A stretch of DNA of 64,000 nucleotides from Streptomyces sp. SS1-1 (GTDB taxonomy: Bacteria > Actinomycetota > Actinomycetes > Streptomycetales > Streptomycetaceae). The notes below the pieces were generated by a model. The model was not told the DNA's origin. It saw only the letters and a program-made list of their open reading frames with translations, and did no database searches. The stretch lies in contig NZ_WBXN01000004.1 in the NCBI RefSeq assembly GCF_008973465.1, positions 5,992,501 through 6,056,500 of the forward strand, given 5' to 3'. The translations under genes and the position numbers were made by a program. Below, in pieces: positions 60,998 through 64,000 of this stretch (position 1 is its first letter; each line of letters begins with the position of its first letter).

Positions 60998-61861
60998 TCA
61001 GCGCCGGTGCAGCCGGTCCCCACCCGCCAGGATCGCGCCCGCCAGCGCGTCCGCCGCCGACTGGGCCGCCGTCCGCCGCGGCCCGTGCATCAGGACGAAG
61101 TCCACCCGGCCCAGCTCGGGCAGACCGGCCCGCTCGGGCACCCGCACCAGACCCGGCGGGATCAGGCCGCGGGAGTGCGCCATCACCCCGAGCCCGGCCC
61201 GGGCCGCCGCGATCAGGCCGTTGAGGCTGCCGCTCGTGCACACGATCCGCCACTGCCGGCCCTGCCGCTCCAGGGCCTCCAGCGCCATCGCCCGGCTGAT
61301 CCCGGGCGGCGGGTACACGATCAGCGGCACCGGCCGGTCCGGCTCCAGCCGCAGCCGCTCCGCGCCGATCCACACCAGCCGGTCGTGCCAGACGGTCTCG
61401 CCGCGCGGGCCCTCCGGCCGCCGCTTGGCCAGCACCAGGTCCAGCTTCCCCGCGGCCAGCTGCTCGTGCAGCGTCCCCGACAGCTCGACCGTCAGCTCCA
61501 GATCGACCTCGGGGTGCTCGTAGCGGAAGCCCTCCAGGATCTCCGGCAGCCGGGTCAGGACGAAGTCCTCGGACGCCCCGAAGCGCAGCCGCCCGCGCAG
61601 CCGCGTCCCGGTGAAGAACGCCGTCGCCTGCTCGTGCACCGCGAGGATGCGCCGCGCGAAGCCGAGCATCGCCTCGCCGTCCTCGGTCAGCTCCACCGAG
61701 TGCGTGTCCCGGACGAACAGCGGCCGCCCCGTCGCGGCCTCCAGCCGCCGTACGTGCTGGCTGACGGTCGACTGGCGCAGCCCGAGCCGGCGGGCCGCCC
61801 GCGTGAAACTCAGCGTCTGCGCCACCGCGAGGAACGTACGCAGCTGGGAGGGGTCGTACAC
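60998..61861 (-). CDS. LysR-family transcriptional regulator
   Basis: 287 residues. The N-terminal HTH DPSQLRTFLAVAQTLSFTRAARRLGLRQSTVSQHVRRLEAATGRPLFVRDTHSVELTEDGEAML is a standard LysR winged helix, followed by a periplasmic-binding-like effector domain (about 90-285). The start is GTG 61861, chosen by family alignment; the frame runs open to 62164 without domain sense. It is divergent from the symporter (62025) and probably regulates it, the ligand being a transported anion or its metabolite (inference). Confidence 0.92.
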   Translation of the reverse strand: MYDPSQLRTFLAVAQTLSFTRAARRLGLRQSTVSQHVRRLEAATGRPLFVRDTHSVELTEDGEAMLGFARRILAVHEQATAFFTGTRLRGRLRFGASEDFVLTRLPEILEGFRYEHPEVDLELTVELSGTLHEQLAAGKLDLVLAKRRPEGPRGETVWHDRLVWIGAERLRLEPDRPVPLIVYPPPGISRAMALEALERQGRQWRIVCTSGSLNGLIAAARAGLGVMAHSRGLIPPGLVRVPERAGLPELGRVDFVLMHGPRRTAAQSAADALAGAILAGGDRLHRR

Positions 61862-61973
61862 GCTGCCCAGCCTAGTCCGGTCATCGCGGATCGTGATGAC
61901 AGTCAGAGCGGTGTACCGGATTCCCGATCGCAGCGTGCCGGAGGACGATGGAGAGGGCACGTCCGTGCCGGGA

Positions 61974-61991
61974 ACACGACGTACACGACGT
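61974..61991. repeat. tandem 9-bp repeat in the LysR-symporter intergenic region
   Basis: ACACGACGT at 61974-61982 and again at 61983-61991, followed by ACGGCGA. It lies within the 163-base divergent gap, about 35 bases before the symporter GTG. It may be part of the LysR binding region or simply sequence slippage. Confidence 0.5.
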
Positions 61992-62024
61992 ACGGCGAAG
62001 CGACGAGCGAAGTAGTGGAGCACA

Positions 62025-63089
62025 GTGAAACGCCTGCACTGGCCGCGGTGGATGCCGATCGACCCGTACATCCTGCTGCTGCTCGGGACGGTCGGCATCG
62101 CCGCCCTGCTCCCGGCGCGCGGGACGGCCGCGGATGTGGCCTCGGGCGCCTCCACGGCCGCCATCGCCTTCCTGTTCTTCCTCTACGGCGCCCGGCTGTC
62201 CACCCGTGAGGCCCTCGACGGACTCAAGCACTGGCGGCTCCACGTCACCGTCCTCGCCTGCACGTTCGTGGTCTTCCCGCTGCTGGGGCTGGCGGCCCGC
62301 GGACTCGTCCCGGTGATCCTCACCGACCCGCTCTACCAGGGGCTGCTCTTCCTCACCCTGGTCCCGTCCACCATCCAGTCGTCCATCGCCTTCACCTCGA
62401 TGGCCCGCGGCAACGTCCCGGCGGCGATCTGCGCGGGCTCCTTCTCCTCGCTGGTGGGCATCGTCGTCACCCCGCTGCTCGCGGCGGCCGTGCTCGGCGG
62501 CGACGGCGGCGGCTTCTCCGCCGACTCGGTGGTCAAGATCGTGCTGCAACTGCTCGTGCCGTTCGTCGCCGGACAGCTGCTGCGCCGCTGGATCGGCGGC
62601 TTCGTCGCCCGGCACCGCAAGGTCCTCGGGCTCGTCGACCGCGGCTCCATACTGCTCGTCGTCTACACCGCCTTCAGCGAGGGCATGGTCCAGGGCATCT
62701 GGCACCAGGTCAGCCCCGGCCGGCTGGCCGGCCTGCTCGCCGTCGAGGCCGTGCTGCTGGCCGTGATGCTCGCCCTGACCTGGTACGGCGCCAAGGCGCT
62801 GGGCTTCGGCCGCGCGGACCGTATCGCCATCCAGTTCGCCGGCTCCAAGAAGTCCCTGGCCTCCGGGCTGCCGATGGCCAGCGTCCTGTTCGGCGCGCAC
62901 GCCTCCCTGGCCGTGCTGCCGCTGATGCTCTTCCACCAGATGCAGCTGATGGTGTGCGCGGTCATCGCCAAGCGCCGCTCCCACGACCCGGAGGCCGAGG
63001 ACGCGGCCGGCGACGGCGGCCCGGTCGGCGGGCACGGGCCGGCCGGGGCGTCACGCACCGCGGTCGGTACCGGGACACGTCAGGGCTGA
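62025..63089 (+). CDS. bile acid:sodium symporter family (BASS/ArsB-like) transporter
   Basis: 354 residues with about nine or ten hydrophobic helices: WMPIDPYILLLLGTVGIAALLP, GASTAAIAFLFFLYGARLSTREALDGLKHW, PSTIQSSIAFTSMARGNVPAAICAGSFSSLVGI (the crossover region with Ser/Thr/Asn) and FAGSKKSLASGLPMASVLFGAHASLAVLPLMLFHQMQLMVCAVIA. BASS members carry organic anions such as pantoate, pyruvate or bile acids with sodium. The substrate is unknown. GTG 62025 after GTGGAG. A polar Gly/Ala tail follows. Confidence 0.9.
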   Translation: MKRLHWPRWMPIDPYILLLLGTVGIAALLPARGTAADVASGASTAAIAFLFFLYGARLSTREALDGLKHWRLHVTVLACTFVVFPLLGLAARGLVPVILTDPLYQGLLFLTLVPSTIQSSIAFTSMARGNVPAAICAGSFSSLVGIVVTPLLAAAVLGGDGGGFSADSVVKIVLQLLVPFVAGQLLRRWIGGFVARHRKVLGLVDRGSILLVVYTAFSEGMVQGIWHQVSPGRLAGLLAVEAVLLAVMLALTWYGAKALGFGRADRIAIQFAGSKKSLASGLPMASVLFGAHASLAVLPLMLFHQMQLMVCAVIAKRRSHDPEAEDAAGDGGPVGGHGPAGASRTAVGTGTRQG

Positions 63090-63207
63090 GCCGGGAGTGG
63101 GCCGGGGCGCCCCGGCCCACGGGGTGCGGTCCACGGCGGGGCCCCGGGGACGGCGCAGGGGGCGCTCCCCGCCGGCCGGGGCCCCGCCGCCGTGTCGCGG
63201 GGGCCGG

Positions 63208-64000
63208 TCAGCCTCGGGCGGCCGCGGTCCGCAGGGCGAGCCGGTGGTCCCCCGCGTACACGTTCATCGAGCTGCCCCGCAGGAAGCCCACCAGGGTCAG
63301 CCCGGTCTCCGCGGCCAGATCGACCGCGAGCGACGACGGCGCCGAGACCGCCGCGAGGACGGGGATGCCCGCCATCACGGCCTTCTGCGCCAGCTCGAAG
63401 CTGGCCCGCCCGGACACCAGCAGGATCGCCCGGGACAGCGGCAGGTCCCCGTTCTGCAGGGCCCGGCCGACGAGCTTGTCGACCGCGTTGTGCCGGCCCA
63501 CGTCCTCACGGACGTCGAGCAGTTCGCCCTCCTCGGAGAACAGGGCCGCCGCGTGCAGACCCCCGGTCCGGTCGAAGACCCGCTGGGCCGCGCGGAGCCG
63601 GTCGGGGAGGCCCGCGAGCAGATCGGGGTCGACGCGGACCGGGGGAGTGTCGGCGATGGGCCAGCGGGCCGTCGTACGGACCGCGTCCAGGCTCGCCTTG
63701 CCGCACAGCCCGCAGGACGAGGTGGTGTAGACGTTCCGTTCGAGGGTGATGTCGGGGACGGTCACGTCCGGCGCGGTCTGCACGTCCACCACGTTGTACG
63801 TGTTGGACCCGTCCGCGGTCGCGCCCGCGCAGTACACGATGTTCCGCAGGTCCGCCTGCTCGGCGAGGACGCCCTCGCTCACCAGGAACCCGGCGGCCAG
63901 CGCGAAGTCGTCGCCGGGGGTGCGCATGGTGATGGCGAGCGGCTTGCCGTTCAGCCGGATCTCCAGCGGCTCCTCCGCGACGAGGGTGTCCGGCCGGGTG
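63208..64000 (-). CDS. fdhD: FdhD formate dehydrogenase accessory sulfurtransferase, partial
   Basis: About 263 codons are visible; the N-terminus runs past the window edge (codon-phase continues to 63999). The signature cysteines are in TTSSCGLCGKASLDAV, with RTPGDDFALAAGFLVSEGV, DVREDVGRHNAVDKLVGRAL and a C-terminal AETGLTLVGFLRGSSMNVYAGDHRLAL. FdhD transfers sulfur from a cysteine desulfurase to Mo-bisPGD, essential for formate dehydrogenase. It might also serve other molybdo-enzymes, but no formate dehydrogenase is in the window. Confidence 0.93.
   Translation of the reverse strand, partial: TRPDTLVAEEPLEIRLNGKPLAITMRTPGDDFALAAGFLVSEGVLAEQADLRNIVYCAGATADGSNTYNVVDVQTAPDVTVPDITLERNVYTTSSCGLCGKASLDAVRTTARWPIADTPPVRVDPDLLAGLPDRLRAAQRVFDRTGGLHAAALFSEEGELLDVREDVGRHNAVDKLVGRALQNGDLPLSRAILLVSGRASFELAQKAVMAGIPVLAAVSAPSSLAVDLAAETGLTLVGFLRGSSMNVYAGDHRLALRTAAARG

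Overview
This window looks like part of a Streptomyces (or close actinomycete) chromosome. The DNA is very GC-rich, third codon positions are almost all G or C, and genes are packed with many 4-base ATGA/GTGA overlaps. Many families are typical of the genus: a gvpOAFGYZJLSK gas-vesicle cluster, a LigD-type polymerase, a SpoIIE-type phosphatase, a SigB/F/G-family sigma factor, a DUF574 methyltransferase beside an XRE/DUF5753 regulator, an MmyB-like regulator, and in-frame TTA (bldA) codons in two genes. I see no rRNA, tRNA, CRISPR array, insertion sequence or phage module.

Layout. 1-5.5 kb: the tail of a secreted or membrane protein, a PAS-GAF-SpoIIE-HATPase phosphatase, a methyltransferase, and an APC permease transcribed with a universal stress protein. 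5.7-10.7 kb: a coupled four-gene peptidase operon (DppA-like M55, M20, S9, S66 LD-carboxypeptidase). 10.8-12.5 kb: small membrane, GNAT and VOC proteins. 12.6-16.9 kb: an overlapping NDH-2 / transketolase / LigD-polymerase operon. 17.0-22.3 kb: ten gas-vesicle genes in one unbroken array. 22.3-27.2 kb: methyltransferase, PAP2-diacylglycerol kinase fusion, histidine phosphatase and ABC-F ATPase. 27.2-33.1 kb: a stress-type group (baeRF2/Vms1-like, DUF6158, DUF2795 and PfpI proteins, a PoxB-like ThDP enzyme, a SigB-family sigma factor). Near-identical sigma-B-like promoter cores (GNNT-N15/16-GGGTAC) precede several of these genes. 33.1-34.6 kb: a lower-GC island with one lipoprotein. 34.6-39.4 kb: a secreted protein, a lysine-less aminotransferase-fold protein coupled to an MBL hydrolase, then a DedA/MBL pair. 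39.4-45.5 kb: a resolvase-like small protein, a membrane alkaline-phosphatase-family protein, a MoxR-type ATPase coupled to a metallopeptidase-VWA protein, and OsmC. 45.6-51.6 kb: an orphan DnaK facing a shrunken nitrate-reductase-like narG-narH-narJ operon. 51.7-64 kb: regulators, methyltransferases, PhhB, SDR, AKR, long-chain acyl-CoA synthetase, LysR with a bile-acid-type symporter, and FdhD running off the end.

The strongest candidate for something undescribed is the compact NarGHJ-like operon (47441-51644). All three frames are open and tightly coupled. NarG has lost the N-terminal Fe-S segment and the molybdenum-ligand segment. NarH has an internal deletion that removes most cluster ligands. 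narI is absent. This looks like retention for a new role rather than simple decay. Second is an aminotransferase-fold protein with only one lysine, placed far from the Schiff-base position. The two TTA-containing genes and the shared GGGTACCC promoter cores are concrete regulatory predictions.
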